NCBI GenBank assembly: GCA_902553145.1 | Contig: CACDKD010000005.1 | Location: forward strand, 1 to 64,000 | DNA length: 64,000 bases | Reading direction: 5' to 3' | Origin: an uncultured Gammaproteobacteria bacterium | GTDB lineage: Bacteria; Pseudomonadota; Gammaproteobacteria; Steroidobacterales; UBA11654 | Shown here: positions 39,205 through 50,023 of the stretch, in pieces | Numbering within the stretch: position 1 is the stretch's first letter | Layout of the letters: each line of letters begins with the position of its first letter | Program-made: the position numbers and the translations under genes | Notes under the pieces: generated by a model | What the model saw: the letters and a program-made list of their open reading frames with translations, nothing else | The model's database searches: none | What the model was told of the DNA's origin: nothing

Positions 39205-41082
39205 ATGACTGAAGAAAGTGTCAAAGAAGAAAAAGTGACAAAAAATTCCATCGAGGAAGAAGAAGGTCTTGATCTTGATGAATTACAGTCAGTTTTCACT
39301 CAAGATGAAGATGAGTCAATTGATTCCTCCGATGAGGAAGAATCGCCTTTTCAGTTGCTCTTAAAGAAAGGTAAGAATGAAGGGTTCATTACTTACGCCG
39401 AGCTAAACGAAAATCTCCCTGAGGGTGTTATCGAAGCAGATCGTCTTGAAGAAATTGTAGAGATGATCAGTGACATGGGCATCTCGGTACAAGAACATGC
39501 TAATAAAGCATCTGACGGCGAGAGCACTGCCAATGATCAAGAAACCATAAATCCAATTGAAAATGAGATTGGAAAAACCACCGATCCAGTCAGAATGTAC
39601 ATGCGTGAAATGGGCACGATCGAACTGCTTGATCGCGAGGGTGAAATTGTCATTGCGAAAAAAATAGAGGACGGAAACAATAAAATTCAAGAAACACTCT
39701 CTTCTTTTTTACCGGTATTGATCTTTATTCAAGAAAGATATCAAACAATCAAAGAAACAATTGCTGCCGAAGAAGACAAGGATGAGAGCAAACTTCTGGA
39801 TATATTTTCAGATTTTGCGTTCGAGAATGATGAGATCATTGAAATCAATTCTGATAACAACTCTGAACCAGTGGAGATCGATGTTGCTGCAATTGAAAAA
39901 GAAATCAAAAAACTCAGCAGACAAACCAATAGACTAATCTCACTTATAGACTCAAACGATACTGAGAAAGCTGAAAATCAGAAAGCACTCATCAAAGAAA
40001 CAGTAATGGGTGTAAAAATTTCTCCGAAGTTATTTGATCTTCTGCAAAGAATCATCACTACCTATATGGATGAAGTGAAGCGCTTTGAGAAAGAAATCAG
40101 AGGATTGGTGGTCAATAAGGCTGGTCTTCCAATGGATGAATTTAGAAAAACATTCATCGGCAATGAGACGAAATTAACATGGATTGATAAATACATTCGT
40201 GCAAAAAGAAAATATTCATCAAAACTCAATAAAAACAAAACAAAGATAGTAGCAAACCAAAAAAGGCTGGCAAAATTAGAAGAATCTTCCTATTTGACAA
40301 TTCAGGGAATTAAGGAAGTAAACCGCGATTTAAATATGGGAAGAATTAGAGCCGATCGAGCAAAAAAAGAGATGGTTGAGGCCAATCTTAGGCTAGTTAT
40401 ATCTATTGCAAAAAAATATACGAACAGAGGCTTGCAATTCCTGGATTTAATACAAGAAGGAAATATTGGCCTGATGAAGGCAGTCGATAAGTTTGAATAC
40501 CGACGAGGATATAAATTCTCAACTTATGCCACTTGGTGGATTAGGCAAGCAATCACAAGATCCATTGCAGACCAAGCAAGAACGATAAGAATTCCTGTGC
40601 ATATGATTGAGACCATAAATAAGCTCAATCGTATACAGAGACAGATGATTCAAGAAAAAGGGAGAGAGCCAAGCGTAGAAGAATTATCAGAAGTCATGGA
40701 GATGCCAGTTTCAAGGATCAGAAAAGTACTGAAGATTTCAAGAGAACCAATCTCAATGGAAACCCCCATTGGAGATGACGAGGATTCAATACTTGGAGAT
40801 TTCATCGAGGATGGAACCATCGATCAGCCAGATGGTGCAGCGACAAAAACTGGCCTCAAAGAAAATACCATTAACATACTTGAAAGCTTGACACCAAGAG
40901 AGGCTAAAGTTCTCAGAATGCGTTTTGGTATTAATATGAATACAGATCACACACTCGAAGAAGTTGGAAAACAATTCGATGTGACTCGTGAGCGTATAAG
41001 GCAGATTGAAGCCAAAGCACTCAGAAAACTTAGGCATCCTTCTAGAAGTGAGAAATTAAAAAGCTTCATGGGTGACAGTTAG
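39205..41082 (+). CDS. rpoD: RNA polymerase sigma factor RpoD (sigma-70)
   Basis: [104 protein letters not shown]. Confidence 0.98.
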   Translation: MTEESVKEEKVTKNSIEEEEGLDLDELQSVFTQDEDESIDSSDEEESPFQLLLKKGKNEGFITYAELNENLPEGVIEADRLEEIVEMISDMGISVQEHANKASDGESTANDQETINPIENEIGKTTDPVRMYMREMGTIELLDREGEIVIAKKIEDGNNKIQETLSSFLPVLIFIQERYQTIKETIAAEEDKDESKLLDIFSDFAFENDEIIEINSDNNSEPVEIDVAAIEKEIKKLSRQTNRLISLIDSNDTEKAENQKALIKETVMGVKISPKLFDLLQRIITTYMDEVKRFEKEIRGLVVNKAGLPMDEFRKTFIGNETKLTWIDKYIRAKRKYSSKLNKNKTKIVANQKRLAKLEESSYLTIQGIKEVNRDLNMGRIRADRAKKEMVEANLRLVISIAKKYTNRGLQFLDLIQEGNIGLMKAVDKFEYRRGYKFSTYATWWIRQAITRSIADQARTIRIPVHMIETINKLNRIQRQMIQEKGREPSVEELSEVMEMPVSRIRKVLKISREPISMETPIGDDEDSILGDFIEDGTIDQPDGAATKTGLKENTINILESLTPREAKVLRMRFGINMNTDHTLEEVGKQFDVTRERIRQIEAKALRKLRHPSRSEKLKSFMGDS

Positions 41083-41129
41083 AAACTCAAATTATGACTG
41101 CCTCTTTATTAGAGACCTGAGAATAAGTT

Positions 41130-41963
41130 TCAACCTTTAAGAAAATCCCTGATCATATTGGCCTTAGTGCCCAGACCTTCTTCATTGCTTTCGTTAGGAA
41201 AAAAACCTTTGGTAGAGTGAGGAATTAACTCAGCGGCCTGATCCACACCAGATTTCAAAGGATCGTCTTCTGATGCGCCACAGAATGTTTCAACAGTAAT
41301 CATTGGCAATCTTTCTTTGTCTTCATGCGTGAAAGCGGCATGGTAACCTTTGTGGTATGTTGTGAGGCCTTTTAGTACCTCCAATACCAGCTTATTAATG
41401 AATTCAGGTGGAGGCATTGAGACTTCATCTCTTTGATGCTCCGACGTTTTCTTGAAATACGGAAAGTAAATGAATTGATCTCTGACAAAGTTCCATGCCC
41501 AAACCAGATGTTGACCAAATTCATCGGGTTTGATTTCAGGGGCATAGTGCTCAAGATACTCTTTTCGTTCCTCATCACTGAACATTGCTATTCCATCCAA
41601 TACCAATTTTTTTACTCGATCTGGATGTTTGATGGCCACCTCAGATGCAATATGTGCACCAGTATGGCTGCCAAAGAAATGGCATGATTCTATTTCCAGC
41701 GAGTCCATGACTCTGATGACACTATCTGCGTAGTCTCCAGCTGATGGCCATTCTTCTATTGGGACAACAGAATCACCGAAGCCCAATGTATCAGGTGCGA
41801 TCACTTTGAATGATGAGGACATCTGCTCAATCAAAGGCAAAAGTATGACCGAAGAAGCTGGCGATGAATGAATCATATAAAGAATTTCATCTGAATCAGA
41901 TCCAGCATAACGATAATGAATCTCTCCCTCTTCTATTCTTGTGAATGCTCTATTAATTGTCAT
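41130..41963 (-). CDS. Alpha/beta hydrolase
   Basis: YMIHSSPASSVILLPLIEQM, VIAPDTLGFGDS, FFGSHTGAHIASEVA. Confidence 0.82.
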   Translation of the reverse strand: MTINRAFTRIEEGEIHYRYAGSDSDEILYMIHSSPASSVILLPLIEQMSSSFKVIAPDTLGFGDSVVPIEEWPSAGDYADSVIRVMDSLEIESCHFFGSHTGAHIASEVAIKHPDRVKKLVLDGIAMFSDEERKEYLEHYAPEIKPDEFGQHLVWAWNFVRDQFIYFPYFKKTSEHQRDEVSMPPPEFINKLVLEVLKGLTTYHKGYHAAFTHEDKERLPMITVETFCGASEDDPLKSGVDQAAELIPHSTKGFFPNESNEEGLGTKANMIRDFLKG

Positions 41964-42035
41964 AATCGGAATCTATTTTAGTAAACATGATTGGAGTATA
42001 ACATCGATAATGGTGATAGAATAATCACTGCCTAA

Positions 42036-42112
42036 GGGCCTGTAGCTCAGTTGGTTAGAGCAGTGGACTCATAATCCATTGGTCGGAGGTTCGAGTCCTC
42101 CCGGGCCCACCA
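42036..42112 (+). tRNA. tRNA with CAU anticodon (Met elongator or Ile2)
   Basis: GGGCCTGTAGCTCAGTTGGTTAGAGCAGTGGACTCATAATCCATTGGTCGGAGGTTCGAGTCCTCCCGGGCCCACCA: 77 nt with intact acceptor stem GGGCCTG/CGGGCCC, anticodon loop CTCATAA, T-loop TTCGAGT and encoded CCA. Confidence 0.96.
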
Positions 42113-42125
42113 CTTTTCGGCTTTT

Positions 42126-42272
42126 CTAAAATATCCATTGCAGTATTAATACTGTAATAATACCTTTGAACCATGCAAACCATAGCGATTGATATTGGGT
42201 GAGTCCAAATTTATTTACCCAATTTTCAGTCGTTCTTTCATGCCACTTAAAAGCTTTAGTTAGAGCATCCAT
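42126..42272 (-). CDS. Putative 48-aa small membrane protein (not in ORF track)
   Basis: Reverse strand ATG at 42272 reads MDALTKAFKWHERTTENWVNKFGLTQYQSLWFAWFKGIITVLILQWIF*, preceded by AGAGG; amphipathic N-terminus and hydrophobic C-terminal helix. It fills most of the tRNA-sugar dehydrogenase gap. Confidence 0.5.
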   Translation of the reverse strand: MDALTKAFKWHERTTENWVNKFGLTQYQSLWFAWFKGIITVLILQWIF

Positions 42273-42390
42273 AATCAACCTCTCTTTATTTTTTTCATAT
42301 TAATAACTTACTCTTAATGATTTATCTTTTCATCTTTTGAAAATAAGATTCATAATATACAAATAATAAATTATTTAAAAAAAGGATCCT

Positions 42391-43476
42391 ATGAAAATAA
42401 AGTTTCTATTGTTAGTTTTATTATTTTCTAACTCAGCATATTCAAATTATAAATTAGAGACAGTTCTTGATGATTTAGATGATGCTTGGAGTTTGGTATT
42501 TTTAAGCGAAGATAAAATCTTATTTACCGAAATGTCTGGAAAGCTAAAAGTTGCCTCACTGTCAGATAAATCAGTGAATGAGATCAATAGTGTTCCCCTT
42601 GTTCAATATAGCGGTCAAGGAGGATTATCAGATGTCGCCCTTGATCCTGATTTTGAATCTAACAATATGATTTACTTAACTTATTCAGCTAAAGATCAAA
42701 ACAAAAAAACAACCTTGTTCTTGCTATCTGCTGAGCTTAATGGGAATGCCCTTGAAAATAGCAAAGTCATTTTTCAAGCTAAAGCGCCCAGGAGATCCCC
42801 AATGCATCTTGGAGCAAAGATTGCCTTCTTAAGTGATGATACTATTTTACTCACAAGTGGTGATGGATTTGATCATAGAGAAAAAGCTCAAAGCTTGGAT
42901 AATCATTTTGGAAAAATCATAAGAATTAATAAAGACGGCTCCATCCCAAAGGATAATCCTTTTATAAATGTTGAAGATGCTCTTCCAGAAATTTACTCAT
43001 ATGGCCATAGAAACATGCAGGGACTTGTAGTTACTAAGTCTGGAAAAATATATGAGCATGAGCATGGTCCAAAAGGTGGTGATGAAATAAATCTTATCCA
43101 GCCTTCATTGAACTATGGTTGGCCAGCAATAACATATGGCATAGATTATTCAGGGGCTGTCATCAGTCCTTTCACAGAAAAAGATGGCATGGAGCAACCG
43201 CTTCTGCATTGGACGCCATCAATCGCACCCTCGGATATACTTTATTATGAAAATGACTTTTATCCGGAACTAAAAAACAGTTTCCTAGTAACCGCATTGG
43301 TATCGAAGGATGTTAAAAAAGTTACATTTGAAGATGGTATAGATGTTCAAGAAAGTTTATTTTCAGAAGTAAATGATAGATTGAGAAACATTCAAGCTTC
43401 GCCGAACGGGATATTATATTTACTCACAGACGGACCGAATGGAAAATTAATTAAAATCTTGCCCAAAGAGCTATGA
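42391..43476 (+). CDS. PQQ-dependent sugar dehydrogenase (glucose/sorbosone dehydrogenase family)
   Basis: Signal peptide; LDDAWSLVFLSEDKILFTEMSGKL, GGLSDVALDPDFESNNMIYLTYS, SYGHRNMQGL, HEHGPKGGDEINLIQPSLNYGWP. Confidence 0.92.
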   Translation: MKIKFLLLVLLFSNSAYSNYKLETVLDDLDDAWSLVFLSEDKILFTEMSGKLKVASLSDKSVNEINSVPLVQYSGQGGLSDVALDPDFESNNMIYLTYSAKDQNKKTTLFLLSAELNGNALENSKVIFQAKAPRRSPMHLGAKIAFLSDDTILLTSGDGFDHREKAQSLDNHFGKIIRINKDGSIPKDNPFINVEDALPEIYSYGHRNMQGLVVTKSGKIYEHEHGPKGGDEINLIQPSLNYGWPAITYGIDYSGAVISPFTEKDGMEQPLLHWTPSIAPSDILYYENDFYPELKNSFLVTALVSKDVKKVTFEDGIDVQESLFSEVNDRLRNIQASPNGILYLLTDGPNGKLIKILPKEL

Positions 43477-44309
43477 AAATAGCAAAATACCCATTCGCAG
43501 TTCTCTCCGCAGCCCTTTTTACAGTATTGCTGATGACTCCGGTTTCATCATTAACTAAATTAATCTGGCTAGCATCAGTTGATATGCCAGTGGGAATAAT
43601 CTCGTCATTAGAAGTAATCTTATTTGATTTTCAGAGAATGGGGATAGGTCTATATCTCCTTGTAATTATTGGGTTTACAATTGCTTTCTCTGCCGCTGGA
43701 TTAATCTCTAGATTCAGTCCACTGGGTGGAAAATATCTATATGCAATAGCTGGGGGGACTGCTATTTTTATGACATTGTTTTTGATTGTCGAATTGGTAT
43801 TTCAGTCAGAGTTAATAGCAGGAAACAAAACGATCATTGGAAAGATACTTCATTTTGGCGCAGGGTTCTTTGGAGGGTATTTCTTTTATTCCCTCATTTC
43901 ATCAGAAAGAAATTACACATTTATTATTAGATTTTTAGGTATTTTTTACGCCTATTTTTTATTGGGTTTAGTGCTTCAATGGATTTTTAATCCCATAAGC
44001 GCATCAGCTGATTTTGGCTTCGTATTTAATGAATTGGCAAGTGATGCACAAAATGCACTTTTGAGAGATTTTACATCCTTCTTTGTAGCCACTTTCATAT
44101 TTTCTATATTGGGGGCAATCACACTAAATCCAGCATGGTTTTTCTCGGCAGGAATAGTTTATTTTGGAGCAGGAATCTTCAACTTAATTGCTATTTATGC
44201 TCATGGAACAGGGTTCAATCAGATATTTATTTCTGAATTCATCTTAGGCGCTTGGCCAACTGCTCTGGCACTGACTATCATTATGAAAGAACAAAAAATA
44301 TCTAACTAG
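43473..44309 (+). CDS. Hypothetical multi-pass membrane protein, coupled (ATGA overlap) to the sugar dehydrogenase
   Basis: 278 aa highly hydrophobic ORF; start overlaps the stop of the upstream gene by 4 nt. Confidence 0.65.
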   Translation: MKIAKYPFAVLSAALFTVLLMTPVSSLTKLIWLASVDMPVGIISSLEVILFDFQRMGIGLYLLVIIGFTIAFSAAGLISRFSPLGGKYLYAIAGGTAIFMTLFLIVELVFQSELIAGNKTIIGKILHFGAGFFGGYFFYSLISSERNYTFIIRFLGIFYAYFLLGLVLQWIFNPISASADFGFVFNELASDAQNALLRDFTSFFVATFIFSILGAITLNPAWFFSAGIVYFGAGIFNLIAIYAHGTGFNQIFISEFILGAWPTALALTIIMKEQKISN

Positions 44310-44872
44310 ACAAATGATCGAGGTTTTCTTGAAAAGATCTCCTCAATCATTGGTATGAAATATTCTAGAGGCTTTTCTTTAAAATCCGGATCAAATGATT
44401 TTTGATCCCATTTTGAACAAAAATCTATGCATTCCTGATAATGAGGATGATCTTTGTGCTGATCTCTTAAATTTCTATCCTCACCATAATGGTGCATCCA
44501 ATAGTAGCCTTGAAATAATCCATGGTTCAGAACTATCCAATAATTTTTTTCACTGATATATGGTCTTAAAATAGCCGCAGAAGCCTGTGAATGATTAACT
44601 GGTGATATCACGTCACCTATATCGTGAAGCAATGCACATACAATTGTTTCTGTGTCTGCGCCATCTTGTTCTGCTCTTGTAGCCGTTTGTAGACAATGTT
44701 GAAGCCTACTGATTTGATAAGGGGAATCGCCATCCATCATTTTCATCCATTCCACGACTCTTTTGACTAAACTTCTTTCATTTTCTGAATCATGAATTGC
44801 GATAAGATCATAATCTTCCCTGGTTCCATGATCCATGGATGTGAATTTAACTTTCTCGTTCAACTTACTCAA
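44306..44872 (-). CDS. HD-domain mixed-valent diiron oxygenase-like protein (PhnZ/TmpB-like)
   Basis: 188 aa with metal-ligand pattern H59 (RLQHCLQTA), H83-D84 (LLHDIGD), H94 (VNHSQAS), H117 (LNHGLFQGYYW), D156 (KWDQKSFDPDF); ATGA-coupled to a GBBH/TmpA-like dioxygenase. Confidence 0.72.
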   Translation of the reverse strand: MSKLNEKVKFTSMDHGTREDYDLIAIHDSENERSLVKRVVEWMKMMDGDSPYQISRLQHCLQTATRAEQDGADTETIVCALLHDIGDVISPVNHSQASAAILRPYISEKNYWIVLNHGLFQGYYWMHHYGEDRNLRDQHKDHPHYQECIDFCSKWDQKSFDPDFKEKPLEYFIPMIEEIFSRKPRSFV

Positions 44873-45951
44873 TTCTCTAAATTTTTCAAAAGGTATAGAT
44901 TGTTTTCTATATTATCCATTTCATAATATGCGTCTTGAAGATGTCGCTTTCCATCTGGTTTAAATTCTTCCCTGCCATGAAGAATACGATGAGCAGAAAC
45001 TAATAAAACTTGACCCGAATCAAGTCTGAATTTTGATTTGTATCTTTCGCTATTAATTCTATTGCATAATTCATGATAAGCCTTATAAAAAGAGGCGACA
45101 TTTTTCTCCCTCGGATCTATCATTTGCATCAATTGATTTGAGTATCTGAAACCAGTAACTTCTTTTTCTGCATTCATTCTGATCATTGGCTCATTTGCGT
45201 AAGTCTCGTTTTCTTCATCAAATTCTCTGAAAGGAACTGCAAAGCTACTCAAAACATCAAAATACTCGGGGCAATCACTTCTCAAATCTCGAAGGACTGC
45301 ATAGCCATCAACTATGGTTGATCTTCCTCCTTCGCACTCGTTAACGAGCATATGAAGAGCCTGAGCACTGGGTGGCCATGTGTAACTTGCAAAATCATTA
45401 TGGGGAGGAAGCTCTAGCGATGTGTGTGCAATATTATAAACATGACCATCCACAGATACATTGTGAATACGCTCAAACAATACTTCCCTGATGGGTCCAA
45501 GACGAGGGGCAAGCTCTTCGAGTGAATTTGAAATGGTAGGCGCGTTCTTAATGACTATTACACCATTGGCAATAAAATTAGAGATTGCGTCTATGGCAGT
45601 ATCATTTATTTTAAGAAAATCATTCCAGTCAAAGTAATTTGGCATGAAATCATTGGTCCAAAGCACTTTTTCGGGCTTTCTGGATTTGTCTAAAGATTCT
45701 ATTTCTTCAAAGCATATAGAGGTTTCATGATCATCGGGCCAAACTATATGAATATGGCTTTCATTTACTTCAACTTTTTTTGGCTTTAGATCAGCAGGGA
45801 CGGAATTAAGCAAAAATCTCTTTTCTTGTGTCTCCTTTACTCTGCAGTCATTGCAAGGGCAATTATCTCGCATCCAAAGATGCGGTAAATCATACTCTGA
45901 ATTATCATTGCTTATGATTCTTAATGAGGTTTCATTAATTTCAAAATCCAT
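44869..45951 (-). CDS. Gamma-butyrobetaine hydroxylase-like Fe(II)/2-oxoglutarate dioxygenase (TmpA/BBOX family)
   Basis: N-terminal Zn-binding LPHLWMRDNCPCNDCRVKETQEKRFLL and TauD/BBOX core with LPPHNDFASYTWPPSAQALHML (HxD) and LVSAHRILHGREEF (distal His). Confidence 0.85.
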   Translation of the reverse strand: MDFEINETSLRIISNDNSEYDLPHLWMRDNCPCNDCRVKETQEKRFLLNSVPADLKPKKVEVNESHIHIVWPDDHETSICFEEIESLDKSRKPEKVLWTNDFMPNYFDWNDFLKINDTAIDAISNFIANGVIVIKNAPTISNSLEELAPRLGPIREVLFERIHNVSVDGHVYNIAHTSLELPPHNDFASYTWPPSAQALHMLVNECEGGRSTIVDGYAVLRDLRSDCPEYFDVLSSFAVPFREFDEENETYANEPMIRMNAEKEVTGFRYSNQLMQMIDPREKNVASFYKAYHELCNRINSERYKSKFRLDSGQVLLVSAHRILHGREEFKPDGKRHLQDAYYEMDNIENNLYLLKNLEN

Positions 45952-45986
45952 TTTTACCCTCCTACCAATAATTTATAATACAAAGC

Positions 45987-47318
45987 ATGAATAATGAAAG
46001 CTTAGAAAAAAATAATATTAATTCCAATATGAGAAAAGTTGCTCTTACGGCTCTAGCAGGAACAAGTATAGAGTGGTATGACTTCTTTCTATACGGCGCA
46101 GCAGCAGCTCTTATTTTTCCAACAGCTTTCTTTGGGGAGGTTCCTCCTACGACGGCATTGATACTTTCATTGCTGACTTTTGCTGCTGGTTTTATAGCAA
46201 GGCCCATTGGTGGAATTATCTTTGGTCATTTCGGTGACAAAATAGGGAGAAAGAAAACACTCATCAGTGCTTTAATGCTAATGGGCATCTCATCTACATT
46301 GATAGGCTTACTCCCAACATATGCAATGATTGGCGCTCTGGCACCAATCCTTCTTACCGCATTAAGATTTGCTCAAGGATTGGCTATTGGCGGCCAGTGG
46401 GGTGGCGCTATGCTTTTAGTCACTGAAAGTGCTCCTGCAAACCAAAGGGGGTACTACGGGGCTTTTGCGCAAGCCGGTGCCCCAATTGGAGTGATATTGG
46501 CTAACTTGGCACTCATTATTACAAGTGCTTTGGTTTCCGATGAATTTTTCAATACTTGGGGCTGGAGAATCCCCTTTCTAGCAAGCGCTGTTTTAATCCT
46601 TGTCAGTATGTATATTCAGTTGAACCTTGAAGACACAAAGGCATTCAAAGAATTAGCAATGCATAGAAATGAGAATCAGGATGATGATCAAACAGCAATT
46701 CAGAAATCGCCCATCATTGAAGCAGTAAGGAAATACCCTAAAAGAATCATGCTTGCTGCTGGAGCTTTTATAAATATTCAGGTTACTTTTTATATTCTTA
46801 TCGCTTTTTTATTGGCTTATGGAGTGCAGAGCGCGAAGATGGCTAGAGATGATATGCTTACAGCGGTTTTAATTGCATCAGCAATAATGGTGCCAATGCA
46901 ATTTTTATTTTCATCATATTCTGATAGGAACGGAAGAAGAGGCATTTTCATGCTCGGAGCAATATTATCGGGTCTATGGGCCTTCGCAATTTTTCCCTTA
47001 GTCGATACCGGAAATTTCTGGTTAATCACGCTAGCTGTATCGGGAGGTATGGTTTTTCTGGCCATGATGTATGGACCACAAGCGGCCTTTTTTACTGAAT
47101 TATTTAGCACCGAAGTTAGATATTCAGGAGCAACGCTTGGTTATCAATTTGGGGCAATCATTGGTGGAGCCTTTGCTCCAACCATCGCTGTAAAGTTATG
47201 GACCGAATTAGATATTTTCTGGGTCTCGGTCTATATGTCATGCTCAGCACTGCTCACTTTGCTCTCTGTGATGGCTTTAACAGAAACCTACCAGACTGAC
47301 TTAAATAAGACTCAATAA
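45987..47318 (+). CDS. MFS transporter, metabolite:H+ symporter (MHS/ProP-like) family
   Basis: LAGTSIEWYDFFLYGAAAALIFPTAFF, ARPIGGIIFGHFGDKIGRKKTL, RFAQGLAIGGQWGGAMLLVTESAP. Confidence 0.93.
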   Translation: MNNESLEKNNINSNMRKVALTALAGTSIEWYDFFLYGAAAALIFPTAFFGEVPPTTALILSLLTFAAGFIARPIGGIIFGHFGDKIGRKKTLISALMLMGISSTLIGLLPTYAMIGALAPILLTALRFAQGLAIGGQWGGAMLLVTESAPANQRGYYGAFAQAGAPIGVILANLALIITSALVSDEFFNTWGWRIPFLASAVLILVSMYIQLNLEDTKAFKELAMHRNENQDDDQTAIQKSPIIEAVRKYPKRIMLAAGAFINIQVTFYILIAFLLAYGVQSAKMARDDMLTAVLIASAIMVPMQFLFSSYSDRNGRRGIFMLGAILSGLWAFAIFPLVDTGNFWLITLAVSGGMVFLAMMYGPQAAFFTELFSTEVRYSGATLGYQFGAIIGGAFAPTIAVKLWTELDIFWVSVYMSCSALLTLLSVMALTETYQTDLNKTQ

Positions 47319-47337
47319 TAAAATTTGATTTGATTAA

Positions 47338-48588
47338 CTATTGAATCTGGAGTTTCTTCAATAGAGTTTTAACTTTGTCTGAATGTTGTACTTTCTTTGT
47401 TTTAAAAAACAACTCGTGATTCTTTTCCAATGAATCAGGATCATATAGATAATTAACCATCATGCCTTTTGATTGATATATTCCTTTTAGGGACATATCA
47501 GCATTTAAATTTATCCTCGCTAAAGTAGCGCCATTGCCTAAATGGAATCTAGCTACAGGATCATTGGGAAATCCATCTTCTCTATTCGAATACAAAAGAT
47601 AAGTCATGGCTTGCTTCATCAGACTTTCTTCATCCAGATCTTCATCAATGGATTGTTCTTTAAGCCATTTTGTAAAATCAGGAGCCGGAGAAAGTGTTAC
47701 AAATTTTTTCAGCGCTTCGTTCTTACGTTTTAACTTGTAGACAACTTCTTTGATCAGAAAATTACCAAATGAAATCCCTGATAAGCCATCTTGACAACTT
47801 GAAATAGAATAAAAAACTGCAGTACTTATATCTTCTTCAGACATAACGCTTCGATCAATCTTTATCACCTCATCAATTTTCCTTGGCATATTGTTGGTAA
47901 AAGCAACTTCTACGAAGATAAGAGGCTCATTAGCTATAAGTGGATGAAAGAAAGCAAAACATCTTCTATCTTCTGGCTCTAATCTAGATCGAAGTTCACT
48001 CCATGAATTGATTTCATGTACGGCTTCATATGCAATTATTTTTTCCAAGATACTTGCTGGTGTAGCCCAATCTATTTCTTTTAAAACCAAAAAAGATGGA
48101 TTGAACCAATGTTTGAATAGATTTAGGAGGGCTACATCGAAGAATTCCAAGTTTGGATTATTTTTCTCGAGAGATCTAATTCTCTCTCTGAGTTTTACCA
48201 ATTTATAAGTTCCTTCAGGAACCGTATTCAGTCTTCTGAAAAGTTCAACCCACTGGGGTTCTGAAGATTGAGTAATTTTTTCAAGATTTTCTTGTGTTTT
48301 ATTCTTGGTATATTCTATCGATGATTTTGATAAAGCGTCGGAATCTATGTCATATTTCTCTAATAGAGAATCGAAAAAATCGATGAATTGTTTATCGCTA
48401 AGTTCTTCTATCAGGCTAAAAAGATTTTCAGCATATACCAATGAGGAAACTTCTCCACTTTTTGACATGACTGATTCAACAGCTTTATCAATATCTTTCG
48501 GAAGATTGCTAAAATCTTTCGAGCGAAAATACCGGCTTTTTAATGGTCCGCTCTTGATTGAAGAAATTAAATTTTGGAATAAACTCAT
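47338..48588 (-). CDS. Malonyl-CoA decarboxylase family protein
   Basis: LREDI-like helical N-terminus; HWFNPSFLVLKEIDWATPASILEKIIAYEAVHEINSWSELRSRLEPEDRRCFAFFHPLIANEPLIFVEVAFT; LARINLNADMSLKGIYQSKGMMVNYLY. Confidence 0.92.
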   Translation of the reverse strand: MSLFQNLISSIKSGPLKSRYFRSKDFSNLPKDIDKAVESVMSKSGEVSSLVYAENLFSLIEELSDKQFIDFFDSLLEKYDIDSDALSKSSIEYTKNKTQENLEKITQSSEPQWVELFRRLNTVPEGTYKLVKLRERIRSLEKNNPNLEFFDVALLNLFKHWFNPSFLVLKEIDWATPASILEKIIAYEAVHEINSWSELRSRLEPEDRRCFAFFHPLIANEPLIFVEVAFTNNMPRKIDEVIKIDRSVMSEEDISTAVFYSISSCQDGLSGISFGNFLIKEVVYKLKRKNEALKKFVTLSPAPDFTKWLKEQSIDEDLDEESLMKQAMTYLLYSNREDGFPNDPVARFHLGNGATLARINLNADMSLKGIYQSKGMMVNYLYDPDSLEKNHELFFKTKKVQHSDKVKTLLKKLQIQ

Positions 48589-48603
48589 GGGGTCAGAAGT
48601 ATA

Positions 48604-50004
48604 CTAGCATTCAATAATATTTACAGGTACTTCTAATACATTCGTAGCCAAACCCCCGCGGGATGTTTCTTTGTATCGAAGATGCATGTCTTCTCCAGTT
48701 TTTCGCATTGTACGAATTACTCTATCCAATGAAACAAAGTGAGTTCCATCTCCTTGGAGCGCCATACGGGCAGCATGTATTGCTTTCACCGATGCAGATG
48801 CATTGCGTTCAATACAAGGTATCTGCACTAAACCCCCAATGGGATCGCAAGTCAGCCCTAAATTATGCTCCATCGCAATTTCAGCCGCATTTTCAACTTG
48901 TGCCGGTGTACCGCCAAGAACTTCTGCCAATGCTCCAGCTGCCATTGAACAGGCAGAGCCAACTTCACCTTGGCATCCAACTTCAGCGCCACTTATGGAT
49001 GCATTCTTTTTGTAGAGGATACCAATCGCAGCAGCCGTTAATAGAAATCTAACTGCCCCATCATCGTCTGCTTCAGGGATAAAATGCATGTAATAATGCA
49101 AAACCGCTGGGATGATTCCTGCAGCACCGTTTGTAGGCGCAGTAACCACTCTTCCTCCTGCGGCATTCTCTTCATTGGTCGCCAATGCATAAAGAGTCAC
49201 CCAGTCAAGTATTGTGAGAGGATCCTCAGACTCCTTGTCTGATTTTTTCTTTAATTTAAGGTAAAGTTTATGGGATCGACGTTCAACATTTAAACCGCCA
49301 GGCAATACGCCTTCATTGTTAATCCCTTGATTGACAACTTCTTGCATCACAGACCATAAATGAAGCAATCCCTCGCGTGTTTTATTTTCCGGTCGCCATG
49401 CGCTCTCATTTGTCAACATGACATCGGAAATACTAATTGATTCCTTCTCGCAATATTCCAATAGCTCGGTAGCTTTTTCATAGGGATAAGTGATCTCGGT
49501 TTCATCTTCTGCGATGTAATTCCCTTTTTCATTCGAATCATCAACAACAAAACCGCCTCCAACCGAATAATAAGTTTTTTGCATTAACTCGCTGCCTTTT
49601 TCATCGTAAGCAGTAAAAGTCATTCCATTGGGATGAAAAGGTAGAGATTTCCTGCGATAAAGCTTGAGGTCTGTCTCATGATCGTAATCGATCTTTTTCT
49701 TTCCGAGTAAATTGATTTTTCCCACAGAATAGATTTTCTCAATTCGTTTGGGGATTGAAGTTGCATCAATTCGATCGGGCTCTTCTCCTTCCAATCCCAA
49801 AATAACGGCTTTGGGAGTTCCATGCGCCTTGCCTGTAGCTCCAAGAGAGCCATACATTTCGGATTTAATGCGGTTCACTTTCTTAAGCTGCTTAGATTCT
49901 TCTATGCTAAGTATGAATTTTCTTGCAGCGATCATAGGACCAACGGTATGCGAACTGGATGGCCCGATACCAACTTTAAAAAGATCGAATACGCTAATTG
50001 CCAT
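48604..50004 (-). CDS. sdaA: L-serine ammonia-lyase (iron-sulfur dependent)
   Basis: [79 protein letters not shown]. Confidence 0.96.
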   Translation of the reverse strand: MAISVFDLFKVGIGPSSSHTVGPMIAARKFILSIEESKQLKKVNRIKSEMYGSLGATGKAHGTPKAVILGLEGEEPDRIDATSIPKRIEKIYSVGKINLLGKKKIDYDHETDLKLYRRKSLPFHPNGMTFTAYDEKGSELMQKTYYSVGGGFVVDDSNEKGNYIAEDETEITYPYEKATELLEYCEKESISISDVMLTNESAWRPENKTREGLLHLWSVMQEVVNQGINNEGVLPGGLNVERRSHKLYLKLKKKSDKESEDPLTILDWVTLYALATNEENAAGGRVVTAPTNGAAGIIPAVLHYYMHFIPEADDDGAVRFLLTAAAIGILYKKNASISGAEVGCQGEVGSACSMAAGALAEVLGGTPAQVENAAEIAMEHNLGLTCDPIGGLVQIPCIERNASASVKAIHAARMALQGDGTHFVSLDRVIRTMRKTGEDMHLRYKETSRGGLATNVLEVPVNIIEC

Positions 50005-50023
50005 GATTATTATATTAAAGCTA

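Noticed and set aside
42036-42112. Assigning the CAU tRNA specifically to Met or Ile2
   Set aside because: Anticodon alone cannot distinguish elongator Met from lysidine-modified Ile2; needs tRNAscan-SE isotype models or TilS identity elements.
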